DNA of 51,021 nt from Candidatus Abzuiibacterium crystallinum. Its GTDB lineage: Bacteria; Omnitrophota; Omnitrophia; Omnitrophales; Abzuiibacteriaceae. The stretch spans positions 1-51,021 of the forward strand of contig PCVY01000053.1 of NCBI GenBank assembly GCA_002787155.1, given 5' to 3'. Both the position numbers and the translations under genes were made by a program. Below are positions 1 through 7,601 of the stretch, one piece after another; position 1 is the stretch's first letter; each line of letters begins with the position of its first letter. Below the pieces are notes generated by a model. The model was given only the letters and a program-made list of their open reading frames with translations, was not told the DNA's origin and searched no databases.

Positions 1-6
1 GGTTAA

Positions 7-84
7 GTCCTCCTCTTTAGTTTACTTCTCTCACCCCGAGTTTACCTCGGGGCGAGGAGGACGCAATTATTCATTTTAACTGAG
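7..84. repeat. Dispersed palindrome, inverted copy of the window's right end
   Basis: Positions 32-84 are an exact 53-base reverse complement of 50969-51021. The segment folds as nested hairpins: GTCCTCCTC (7-15) pairs with GAGGAGGAC (54-62), and inside it CCCCGAG (34-40) pairs with CTCGGGG across a TTTAC loop. Nothing here looks coding. The best reading is a multi-copy palindromic repeat in which the assembly stopped. Confidence 0.85.
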
Positions 85-110
85 GCGGAGCCGAAGGATC
101 TGCAAGCGTA

Positions 111-178
111 GATTCTTCACGGAGTTTACCCTGAGATGCTTCGCTTCGCTCAGCATGACATCGAAGGGCCCAAGAATG
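111..178. repeat. Dispersed repeat, direct copy of part of 50884-50969
   Basis: The block containing GAGTTTACCCTGAGATGCTT and then CGCTCAGCATGACATCGAAG recurs in the same orientation near 50889-50966. There it is interrupted by about 30 extra bases. It has the style of a REP-like intergenic element. The rest of 179-256 shows nothing I can name except a possible -10 (TATACT, 245-250) so close to the first gene that its transcript would be nearly leaderless. Confidence 0.7.
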
Positions 179-256
179 ACAACTGCATGAAGTGGTTAGG
201 CACCCCTTCCATTGCCGCCTCTGGCTTCTGAGCGTGTTTTTTAGTATACTTATCAC

Positions 257-1435
257 ATGGGTACGAACATCTTCAAAGCAGCTTTGACACTTGAAGCTGA
301 CCCGCAAGTTGCCATCGAAGCAATTGCACATCAAATCAAAACCATGCTGGGATCCCGCGCATGCCATTTAGCCATTTTGTTTGTATCCGAAGGGTATCCG
401 GAGTATCGAAGCGATAGTCTTTTGCAGCAATTTCGCTCCATTGTCCAGCCGGAACATCTGATCGGCTGTAATACGAGCGGTGTGATTGGCAGCGATCATG
501 AAATTGAAATGAAACCTGCAATTTCTGTTTTAGCAATGCATCTTCCCGAAGTTAAATTATTTCCATTTTGGTTACCCCCGGAACAAATCGAACAATTTAA
601 CTCGGGGGAGGATGTGATTGATTGTTTGGATGTCTATCCGACAGACCACCCCAAATTTATTTGCTTAGGCGATCCTTTAACAACAGATGTGCGGCGATTT
701 CTTAATATGTTCAACAACGCTTATCGTCAGTTGCCGGTCGTGGGCGGTTTGGCCAGCGCCAATGCTTCCGGAATCCCAAATTGGCTTGTTTTAGATGAGT
801 CATTGTATGAAAGCGGATTGGTCGGCATGGTCATGGTAGGCGATATCACCTTTGAAACGGTTGTCTCGCAGGGATGCCGGCCGATTGGCGAACCTTACAT
901 TATTACTAAATCCGAAAAAAATATTTTGCACGAACTAGCCGGAAAACCGCCGCTTCAGGTTTTACGCGAATTGTTTGTCAGCTTACCGGCTCATGATCAA
1001 GCGTTGATGCAGCACGCTCTTTTTGTTGGTTTGGCGATGGATGAAAATCGCCAGCAGCTTAAACGCGGTGATTTTTTGATTCGTAATATTCTAGGCGCTG
1101 ATGAAACCAGCGGGGCTATGTCAATCGGTGAAATGTTAGATACAGGTCAAACCTTGCAATTTCAATTGAGAGATAAAGATGCTTCCGAGGATGATTTAAA
1201 AACTTTGTTGGGGAATATGAAGAATGAGTTAAGCGATGCCTCCGGAGCTTTGTTGGTCAGTTGTTTAGGAAGAGGAGCGGGATTATTTGGAGAGCCTGAC
1301 CACGATATTCAGATGATTCAAGCTTTAAGAGGGCCTTTGCCGGTTGCCGGTTTTTTTGCCAATGGCGAATTTGGTCCTGTCAACGCCAAGAATTATGTCC
1401 ATGGGTATACCTCCAGTTTGACGATATTTCGTTGA
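257..1435 (+). CDS. FIST domain sensory protein
   Basis: The 392-residue protein matches the FIST N plus FIST C architecture, a predicted small-ligand (possibly amino-acid) sensing module usually found in signalling proteins. The N-terminal half carries the family pattern around LAILFVSEGYPEY and LIGCNTSGVIG. The middle has PVVGGLASANASG, and the C-terminal domain ends with VAGFFANGEFGPV, typical of the FIST C end. No kinase, GGDEF or methyl-accepting domain is attached, so it is a stand-alone FIST protein. It has no transmembrane segment and should be cytosolic. It is followed by a promoter for the next operon, so it is probably a single-gene unit. Family assignment is firm; ligand and output are unknown. 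Confidence 0.85.
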   Translation: MGTNIFKAALTLEADPQVAIEAIAHQIKTMLGSRACHLAILFVSEGYPEYRSDSLLQQFRSIVQPEHLIGCNTSGVIGSDHEIEMKPAISVLAMHLPEVKLFPFWLPPEQIEQFNSGEDVIDCLDVYPTDHPKFICLGDPLTTDVRRFLNMFNNAYRQLPVVGGLASANASGIPNWLVLDESLYESGLVGMVMVGDITFETVVSQGCRPIGEPYIITKSEKNILHELAGKPPLQVLRELFVSLPAHDQALMQHALFVGLAMDENRQQLKRGDFLIRNILGADETSGAMSIGEMLDTGQTLQFQLRDKDASEDDLKTLLGNMKNELSDASGALLVSCLGRGAGLFGEPDHDIQMIQALRGPLPVAGFFANGEFGPVNAKNYVHGYTSSLTIFR

Positions 1436-1497
1436 ACCCATTCTGCCGCAAGGCTTTCCATACGCGAAGGTTGCAATCAAACAGTTGCGGATTGGTT

Positions 1498-1526
1498 TTG
1501 ATTTATCCCTTTTTTAAGACTATAAT
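1498..1526 (+). promoter_or_regulatory. Sigma-70-type promoter for the CBS-kor operon
   Basis: TTGATT (1498-1503), a 17-base spacer and a perfect TATAAT (1521-1526) stand about 80 bases before the CBS-domain gene. The spacing is ideal for the housekeeping sigma factor. The start would lie near 1533. Confidence 0.7.
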
Positions 1527-1604
1527 AAATTCTTTGCTGATTTGAGTCTTATATATTTATATTGAAGGTTAAGTAGCCGTAATATCATCCATAAGGGGGC
1601 GGTC

Positions 1605-2081
1605 ATGCCATCCAAACCGGTCGAGCAGCTGCTCAAAGAAAAAAAGATTTACGAAGTTATCAATCAAAAATTAGTCCAGTCAGCGCCTGATATTACCATT
1701 GAACAAGCGGTCACACTGATGCAGGAAAACCGTTCCGGTTACATTGTGGTGGCAGAAAACCGGAAAGTGGTTGGTGTTTTAACAGAGACCGATATCACTC
1801 AAAAGGTATTGGGCAGGAAAATAGATTGGAAAACACCCATTCGAGAAGTGATGGTGCGAGAGCCCAAAGTTTTAAGTCCCAAAGATACTGTAGGTGATGC
1901 CATTGATTTAATGAGTCAAGGCCGTTTTTATCATTTGCCTTTGGTAGATGAGCAGGGCGAACTTTGCGGCGTTCTTTCCGTTCGCACTTTGATCCGCTTT
2001 TTGGCCGAGTTTTATCCCACTGAAGTTTACAATTTACCGCCGAACCCAAATCAAATTATGGAGAACCGCGAAGGTGGTTGA
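1605..2081 (+). CDS. Tandem CBS-domain protein, first gene of the kor operon
   Basis: This 158-residue protein is essentially two CBS domains (about residues 15-75 and 78-140), with the usual patterns VVGVLTETDI and LCGVLSVRTL. Such pairs bind adenosyl ligands (AMP, ATP, SAM, NADH) and act as energy or redox sensors. It starts at an ATG preceded by AAGGGGG. Its stop overlaps the GTG start of korA by eight bases, indicating translational coupling. The context suggests it regulates the ferredoxin oxidoreductase encoded next, but that is inference. No enzyme or DNA-binding domain is attached. Confidence 0.85.
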   Translation: MPSKPVEQLLKEKKIYEVINQKLVQSAPDITIEQAVTLMQENRSGYIVVAENRKVVGVLTETDITQKVLGRKIDWKTPIREVMVREPKVLSPKDTVGDAIDLMSQGRFYHLPLVDEQGELCGVLSVRTLIRFLAEFYPTEVYNLPPNPNQIMENREGG

Positions 2082-3945
2082 TGCATCTAAAATGACCGAA
2101 GAGAAAACAAAAACCTCAAAGCCTCAAAGTAAGATGTCATCGATCATTGTCCGTTTTGCCGGAGACTCCGGTGATGGGATGCAGCTCGCGGGGGATCAGT
2201 TTACCGATACCACAGCAGTGATGGGCAATGATTTTGCAACTTTACCGGATTATCCTGCTGAAATCCGGGCACCAGCCGGTACGCTGCCGGGTGTGAGCAG
2301 CTTCCAAATTCAATTTTCTGATCAAATTGTAAGTACGCCAGGCGATTTAGCTGATGTGCTGATCGCCATGAATCCCGCTGCTTTAAAAGTGAATTTGGTT
2401 AATACCAAAAAAAATGGAATGATCATCGTTAATGAAAGTGTGTTTACGGAACAGTCGCTTAAGAAGGCCAATTGGCAAACCAACCCGCTTACCGATGCAA
2501 CACTCAAAGATTATCAGCTGCTTAAGGTGCCGCTTTCCGATTTAACCAAAAATGCCCTCAAGGATCATCCGCTCAAGCTGCAAGAAGTTGAGCGCTGCAA
2601 GAATTTCTTTTCGCTCGGTATGATGTTTTGGTTGTATGACCGAAGTTTGGAGCACACCATCAACTGGATTCAATCCAAATTTAAACGGCGCCCCGAAATT
2701 GTCAATGCCAACGTTGCTGCTTTAAAAGCCGGTTATAACTATGCAGACATTACCGAGACCATGCCTTCGCAGTATAAAATTGAGAAGGCAAAGCTAGAAC
2801 CCGGTACTTACCGAAAGATCAGCGGCAATACCGCCACCGCCATGGGATTTGTTGCGGCGGCTCATATTGCCGGCAAAACACTTTTTTACGGGTCGTACCC
2901 CATCACACCGGCGAGTTCTATTTTGCATGAATTAGCAGCACTGAAAAATTTTGGCGTTAAAACACTGCAGGCAGAAGATGAAATTGCGGCCATTGGTACT
3001 GCCATTGGCGCATCATTTGGCGGTCACATTGGTGTGACAGGCACGAGCGGACCGGGTCTGTGTTTGAAATCAGAAGCTTTAAATTTAGCCATTATGGCAG
3101 AATTGCCTTTGGTGGTCATTGATGTTCAGCGGGCAGGCCCGAGCACAGGGATGCCTACAAAAACAGAGCAAGCAGATCTTTTGCAAGCCATGTTTGGACG
3201 GAATGGTGAGTCACCAATTGCCATTGTAGCACCCCGTTCACCGGCTGATTGCTTTCGCATGGCTTTCGAAGCTGTCCGTATCGCTGTTAAATTTATGACA
3301 CCCGTTATTTTGATGTCAGAAGGCTTTCTCGCAGAAGGTTCAGAGCCTTGGAAGCTGCCTGAGATAGAGAAGCTGCCAAAAATTGAAATTAATCATCCTA
3401 GCGCCGGTAAAACACCTTTTATGCCGTATGCACGAGATCCTAAAACATTAGCACGGCCCTGGGCTGTGCCTGGTACACCCGGATTAGAACACCGCATCGG
3501 CGGTTTGGCCAAGGCTGATCTGACCGGCGGCGTCAGTTATGATCCTGCTAACAACCAAAAAATGATTAATCTCCGCGCCGAAAAAATCCGTCGTATTGCC
3601 GATGATATTCCCGAGGCTGTTGTGAACGGTCCTGAATCCGGAAAACTTTTAGTATTGGGTTGGGGCGGGCGATATGGTTCTATTTATCAAGCCGCGCAGG
3701 AAATACGTCGCGGCGGCCAGGAGATTTCTTTTGTTCATTTGAATTATGTGAATCCTTTTCCGCGTAATTTGGGTAAAATTATTAAGCATTTTGAAAAAAT
3801 ACTGGTTCCGGAACTCAATATGGGCCATTTACTTTTCTTGCTGCGGGCAGAGTTTCCCGGTGTAAATGCTATCGGGTTTAATAAAGTTCAGGGTCAGCCG
3901 TTCCAAGTTTCCGAATTGGTTGCAAAAATAAAGGAATTGCTATGA
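2074..3945 (+). CDS. korA: 2-oxoacid:ferredoxin oxidoreductase, fused gamma-alpha subunit
   Basis: This is the large subunit of a two-subunit 2-oxoacid (probably 2-oxoglutarate) ferredoxin oxidoreductase, which interconverts a 2-oxoacid and acyl-CoA with reduced ferredoxin. Residues about 24-205 form the gamma domain (begins IIVRFAGDSGDGMQ). The alpha domain follows with YPITPAS near residue 276 and GTSGPGLCLKSEA near 323. QRAGPSTGMPTKTEQ is typical of KorA rather than pyruvate enzymes. The 623-residue length fits the fused form. I choose the GTG at 2074 because GGAG lies at 2060-2063; an ATG at 2092 is an alternative with a poor ribosome site. Substrate is not settled by sequence alone. Confidence 0.93.
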   Translation: MVDASKMTEEKTKTSKPQSKMSSIIVRFAGDSGDGMQLAGDQFTDTTAVMGNDFATLPDYPAEIRAPAGTLPGVSSFQIQFSDQIVSTPGDLADVLIAMNPAALKVNLVNTKKNGMIIVNESVFTEQSLKKANWQTNPLTDATLKDYQLLKVPLSDLTKNALKDHPLKLQEVERCKNFFSLGMMFWLYDRSLEHTINWIQSKFKRRPEIVNANVAALKAGYNYADITETMPSQYKIEKAKLEPGTYRKISGNTATAMGFVAAAHIAGKTLFYGSYPITPASSILHELAALKNFGVKTLQAEDEIAAIGTAIGASFGGHIGVTGTSGPGLCLKSEALNLAIMAELPLVVIDVQRAGPSTGMPTKTEQADLLQAMFGRNGESPIAIVAPRSPADCFRMAFEAVRIAVKFMTPVILMSEGFLAEGSEPWKLPEIEKLPKIEINHPSAGKTPFMPYARDPKTLARPWAVPGTPGLEHRIGGLAKADLTGGVSYDPANNQKMINLRAEKIRRIADDIPEAVVNGPESGKLLVLGWGGRYGSIYQAAQEIRRGGQEISFVHLNYVNPFPRNLGKIIKHFEKILVPELNMGHLLFLLRAEFPGVNAIGFNKVQGQPFQVSELVAKIKELL

Positions 3946-4967
3946 GTACCGATACTGCGCCAAAACCCCCGCAGTCAAGAGATGATTTTATATCCGGTCA
4001 GGAAGTGCGCTGGTGTCCGGGCTGCGGTGATTATGCTATTTTAGCAACGGTCCAGCGCACACTCGCCAAACGCCAGATTCCTCGGGAAAAGTATGTGTTT
4101 GTTTCTGGGATCGGTTGTTCAAGCCGTTTTCCGTATTACATGAACACCTATGGTTTCCACACCATTCACGGACGTGCGCCCACGATTGCAACAGGGTTAC
4201 GTTGCGTTAATCCCGAATTGTCCATTTGGGTCATTACCGGCGATGGTGATGGCCTGAGCATTGGCGGGAACCACTTGATTCATTGCATGCGCCGCAATGT
4301 TGATCTCAACATCTTGTTGGTCAACAATCGTATTTATGGGCTTACCAAAGGTCAATATTCGCCGACGTCGGAAATCAGCAAGGTGACCAAATCAACGCCT
4401 TTTGGTTCGATTGAACATCCGATTAATGCGCTTTGCATTGCCATTGCTTCCGAAGCTACTTTTATTGCGCGTACTTTGGATACTGATCCGGTGCATATGA
4501 GTTATGTTTTGTCCCGCGCAGCCGAGCACAGGGGTATTTCGTTTGTAGAGATTTATCAAAATTGCATTATTTTTAATGACAAGACATTTACTCCTATCAC
4601 AGGAAGAGATACACGCGATGACCGTATGGTTTATCTTGAACACGGCAAACCTTTGGTTTTTGGCAAGAAGAAGAATAAAGCCATTAAGCTAAATGGGCTT
4701 GATCCGGTCATAGTGGATTTAGATGATTCACAGCATCAAAAAGATTTAGTGATTCATGATGAAAAAGCAAAAGAACCGCATTATGCTTATTTACTCACCC
4801 AAATGGAATATCCCGAGATGCCGGTGCCTTTCGGTGTTTTCCGTGCAATTGAACGGCCTACCTATAATAAGCTAATGCAAAACCAAATTGATCAAGCGGT
4901 GTCCATGATTGGCAAGGGTGATCTCAGAAAACTTATCTACGGCTCCAGCACTTGGACGGTCAGTTAA
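3942..4967 (+). CDS. korB: 2-oxoacid:ferredoxin oxidoreductase, beta (thiamine-PP) subunit
   Basis: The beta subunit carries thiamine pyrophosphate and, in two-subunit members, one [4Fe-4S] cluster. The TPP motif GDGDGLSIGGNHLIH and VNNRIYGLTKGQYSPTS are present. Candidate cluster cysteines are Cys25 and Cys28 (WCPGCGD), Cys59 (GIGCSSR) and the cysteine in IYQNCIIF, so the electron path to ferredoxin looks intact. The ATG overlaps the korA stop by four bases (ATGA). At 341 residues it is of ordinary length. It works as a complex with KorA in the cytosol. The N-terminal extension before WCPGCGD is short and proline-rich. Confidence 0.94.
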   Translation: MSTDTAPKPPQSRDDFISGQEVRWCPGCGDYAILATVQRTLAKRQIPREKYVFVSGIGCSSRFPYYMNTYGFHTIHGRAPTIATGLRCVNPELSIWVITGDGDGLSIGGNHLIHCMRRNVDLNILLVNNRIYGLTKGQYSPTSEISKVTKSTPFGSIEHPINALCIAIASEATFIARTLDTDPVHMSYVLSRAAEHRGISFVEIYQNCIIFNDKTFTPITGRDTRDDRMVYLEHGKPLVFGKKKNKAIKLNGLDPVIVDLDDSQHQKDLVIHDEKAKEPHYAYLLTQMEYPEMPVPFGVFRAIERPTYNKLMQNQIDQAVSMIGKGDLRKLIYGSSTWTVS

Positions 4968-4976
4968 AAGAGGGGG

Positions 4977-5513
4977 ATGGCTATGAAAATCAAATGCCCC
5001 ACGTGCGGTTTTGAAAACCTAGTTGGCTCAGATCGTTGCGAAGAATGTCTTCATTCGTTAATGCAAACAGGTTTACCGCGCGCCAAAAAGGATGACGCAA
5101 TTCAGACGGTGATGATGACGGCGCCAATCTCTAATTTGGTGACCGGGAAGGATTTACTGGTTGCCAGTACGTCGGATTCAATCCAAAAGATAGTCAAAGT
5201 TTTTCAGAGTGAAAAAAAGAATTGTGTTTTAATTTATAAACGTAAAAAATTGGTCGGCATTTTAAGTTATCGTGATTTGTTGTTAAAGGTGGCGGGTAAA
5301 AAACCTGATTTATCGAAGGTAAAAATCGAAGAAGTGATGACACCCAATCCTGAATATGTGGTTCAAACGGATCCTGTTAGCCATGTGGTGAACAAAATGG
5401 CGTTAGGAGGATTTAGACATGTGCCGGTTTTAGCTTCGGACGGAACACCCATCAGCATTGTCTCGATACAGGATGTGCTGCATTATCTGCAGCATCGTAA
5501 AAGAACGCAGTAG
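4977..5513 (+). CDS. Zinc-ribbon plus tandem CBS-domain protein
   Basis: The N-terminus holds a four-cysteine zinc ribbon (Cys7, Cys10, Cys21, Cys24). It is followed by two CBS domains (about residues 55-110 and 115-175) with VGILSYRDLL and PVLASDGTPISIVSIQDV. The start follows AGAGGGGG closely; an in-frame ATG six bases later is possible. It closes the CBS-korA-korB-CBS cluster, nine bases after korB. The ribbon could mediate protein or nucleic-acid contact, and the CBS pair could sense adenylates. A role in tuning KorAB is plausible from position only. It lacks enzymatic motifs. Confidence 0.8.
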   Translation: MAMKIKCPTCGFENLVGSDRCEECLHSLMQTGLPRAKKDDAIQTVMMTAPISNLVTGKDLLVASTSDSIQKIVKVFQSEKKNCVLIYKRKKLVGILSYRDLLLKVAGKKPDLSKVKIEEVMTPNPEYVVQTDPVSHVVNKMALGGFRHVPVLASDGTPISIVSIQDVLHYLQHRKRTQ

Positions 5514-5534
5514 TGCGTATCCCGCTTTTCACCT

Positions 5535-6212
5535 ATGTGCGGACGCTATAGCCTAACCATCGATTTTCAAACACTGGCAGATGAATTTGCCCTCTCTTTT
5601 TCAGAGCCGCCGCGCGGGTGGCGGCCTCGTTATCATATTGCGCCTTCCCAGCCCGTTCCCATTCTTGTGTCACAAGCAAAACCCAATTTAGATATCGCTG
5701 TTTGGGGGTTAATTCCTAGTTGGTCCAAAGATCCGTCCATTGGCCAGCGCATGATCAATGCCCGTCAGGAAACACTAACGGTCAAGCCAAGTTTTAAAGG
5801 GTTGTTGCGCTCGCAGCGTTGTTTGGTTTTAGCGGATGGATTTTATGAGTGGCAAAGAAAAAGTTTGCGTAAAACACCTTATTACATTCGATTGAAGTCA
5901 GGCCGGCCGTTTGCTTTTGCCGGTCTTTGGTCTCATTGGGTAGGACCGGATGGAAGCGAAATCCGCTCTTGCACGATTATCACAGGTAAACCGAATTCGT
6001 TATTACAACCCATCCACGACCGCATGCCTGTCATTTTGCCGCGGGGTTCCCGGGAGCAATGGATGGATCCTGCATGCTCACAAGCGCGTGATTTAGAACC
6101 TTTATTAAAGCCATACAATGCCGATCAAATGGAAGCGTACCCAGTTTCGCCAATGGTTAACTCCTCAGGTTATGATGAATCAGCTTGCGTGAAACCGTTT
6201 GACGGACAATAA
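5535..6212 (+). CDS. SRAP/YedK-type abasic-site processing protein
   Basis: The protein begins MCGRYS; in this family Cys2 becomes the N-terminal nucleophile that crosslinks to abasic sites in single-stranded DNA. Other family landmarks are RYHIAPSQPVPIL, WGLIPSW, MINARQET (the conserved Asn), DGFYEWQ (conserved Glu) and HDRMPVIL (conserved His). At 225 residues it is full length. It shields abasic lesions during replication. It lies 21 bases after the CBS gene without an obvious promoter of its own, so it may be co-transcribed. No associated SOS box was recognised. Confidence 0.92.
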   Translation: MCGRYSLTIDFQTLADEFALSFSEPPRGWRPRYHIAPSQPVPILVSQAKPNLDIAVWGLIPSWSKDPSIGQRMINARQETLTVKPSFKGLLRSQRCLVLADGFYEWQRKSLRKTPYYIRLKSGRPFAFAGLWSHWVGPDGSEIRSCTIITGKPNSLLQPIHDRMPVILPRGSREQWMDPACSQARDLEPLLKPYNADQMEAYPVSPMVNSSGYDESACVKPFDGQ

Positions 6213-6311
6213 GGTGTTGCGACTTTCTTAAGCTTCACACTAAGTTGTTTTTCCTCCACCGGGTCTTGCAATGCTTAAAATAAAGATGGTAGCTTTAAAA
6301 TAGGAGCCGAT

Positions 6312-6872
6312 ATGCGGAATCAGCAAGGTTTTACCCCGTTAGAGAGCCCGGATGAGATGTTATGCGTAGCCAGTCAAGTTCAATGCAAGAAGATTCAATT
6401 GAAGCGGAAGCATTCTCTAACGGGGTTTACACTCATTGAACTCATGATTGGTATTGCTATTTTTGTGGGAGTCGCCATTACCATCGGCTTAGCCTTTTTA
6501 AGGGGTTTGGCGTTAAATGAGAGTAGTCAGAATCTGGGACACGTCATTTACCGTTTGCAGCAAAAAGCAGAAGAAGTTAAGAATTTTAAGACCGTGTCAA
6601 CATTAGAAGAAGTATTAAATGCTTATAATGGACAATCTTTTCAGTTAACTGATTTGGGAGACAACAGGGGAACCATTGAAATTCTAGGGGTGGGCGGGGT
6701 GCCTCCGGGACAACTTTATCGCATGGCGATCGAAATTTCATGGCGGGATAAGGATGGACATGTGATCGGCGAAGATTTAGATTTGGACGGTGTGCTGGAT
6801 ATTGGTGAAGATATTGACGGAAATGGAAGGCTCGATTCGCCGGCCCAGATTGTTACTTATTTATCACCTTAG
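6312..6872 (+). CDS. Type IV prepilin-like minor pilin with duplicated processing motif
   Basis: The true prepilin site is LTG|FTLIEL (Gly38, Phe39, Glu43), followed by the hydrophobic pilin helix MIGIAIFVGVAITIGLAFL. Before it lies an unusual 37-residue leader containing a decoy motif QQG-FTPLES at residues 4-12. The leader is encoded by a palindromic insertion (6327-6430). The C-terminal part holds an acidic repeat like an EF-hand/dockerin loop (DLDLDGVLD ... DIDGNGRLD), probably binding calcium. AGGAG at 6302-6306 supports the ATG. It forms a cluster with the next two genes, resembling minor pseudopilins of a type IV pilus or type II secretion system. No assembly ATPase or peptidase is in the window. 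Confidence 0.85.
   Translation: MRNQQGFTPLESPDEMLCVASQVQCKKIQLKRKHSLTGFTLIELMIGIAIFVGVAITIGLAFLRGLALNESSQNLGHVIYRLQQKAEEVKNFKTVSTLEEVLNAYNGQSFQLTDLGDNRGTIEILGVGGVPPGQLYRMAIEISWRDKDGHVIGEDLDLDGVLDIGEDIDGNGRLDSPAQIVTYLSP
6327..6430 (+). repeat. In-frame palindromic element in a prepilin leader, copy 1
   Basis: Thirteen-base perfect arms ACCCCGTTAGAGA (6333-6345) and TCTCTAACGGGGT (6414-6426) flank a spacer of 68 bases. The repeated GFT codons lie 96 bases apart, so the frame is kept. The element is nearly identical to 6911-7026. It encodes the peptide between GFTPLES and LTGFTL. Confidence 0.9.
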
Positions 6873-6883
6873 CGAGGGTGCTG

Positions 6884-7600
6884 ATGAAACAGAAAATTCA
6901 AAAAACAAACGGGTTTACCCCGTTAGAGAGCCCGGATGAGATGTTTTGCGCTGTGACTGATCTAGCCAGTCAAGTTCAATGCAAGAAGATTCAATGGAAG
7001 CGGAAACATTCTCTAACGGGGTTTACGCTGGTGGAATTGCTTTTCGCCGTTTCATTTTTGGCCATTTTTATTATTAGCACAGGTGCTTTTTGGCTAGGGA
7101 TGACTAATTTATGGCACGATAACACGGCCAAAGTAAACACAGTGGTATCTGCCAAGAAAGCACTCACACACATGTCGCGCGAATTAAGACGTGCTCAGTT
7201 GAGTTCGTTGGTCATCAGCGGCTCTCAGAATAATCGGACTGTTGTTTTTCAAACACCTTATCAATCTTGCGATTCAAACGGTAATAACTGCCAATGGTTG
7301 TTTGGGGCGGATGGAACTCAAAACGGAACCATTCGTTATTATTTGAATAATGGCACATTAATCCGTGAAACGCGCGCTGCCGACAATTCGGTTTTGTCTC
7401 AACGCAATATCACAAATGGCGTGACTGCTTTAGAATTTCAGCAGGTGAATAACGATGCTTATTTTAATAGTTACGAATTGAATAATGGTACCGATGAGCC
7501 GCACACTTATGAAATGATGATTGCTTGTGTTAAGAATGGTGCGCAGGATCGATCGTTGACCACATCACTCACGTCTCGGATTACCATGAGGATTACTTAA
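6884..7600 (+). CDS. Type IV prepilin-like minor pilin (PilW/GspJ-like), duplicated processing motif
   Basis: The mature pilin begins after LTG|FTLVELL (Gly46, Phe47, Glu51) with a hydrophobic segment AVSFLAIFIISTGAFWLGM. The protein then resembles PilW/GspJ-type pseudopilins (AKKALTHMSRELRRAQLSS, NGTLIRETRA). As in the preceding gene, the leader carries a decoy NG-FTPLES motif contributed by a palindromic element. I choose ATG 6884 because GAGGG lies five bases upstream; GTG 6878 would add two residues. It follows the first pilin by about ten bases and is followed by a PilX-like gene, so the three form one operon. It should be an inner-membrane-anchored pilus subunit. Confidence 0.85.
   Translation: MKQKIQKTNGFTPLESPDEMFCAVTDLASQVQCKKIQWKRKHSLTGFTLVELLFAVSFLAIFIISTGAFWLGMTNLWHDNTAKVNTVVSAKKALTHMSRELRRAQLSSLVISGSQNNRTVVFQTPYQSCDSNGNNCQWLFGADGTQNGTIRYYLNNGTLIRETRAADNSVLSQRNITNGVTALEFQQVNNDAYFNSYELNNGTDEPHTYEMMIACVKNGAQDRSLTTSLTSRITMRIT
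6911..7026 (+). repeat. In-frame palindromic element in a prepilin leader, copy 2
   Basis: Arms identical to copy 1 lie at 6917-6929 and 7010-7022. The spacer matches copy 1 apart from three substitutions and a 12-base insertion, which again preserves frame (GFT motifs 108 bases apart). The octamer GGGTTTAC occurs at both borders (6911-6918 and 7019-7026), consistent with a target duplication or a target preference. Confidence 0.9.
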
Positions 7601-7601
7601 A

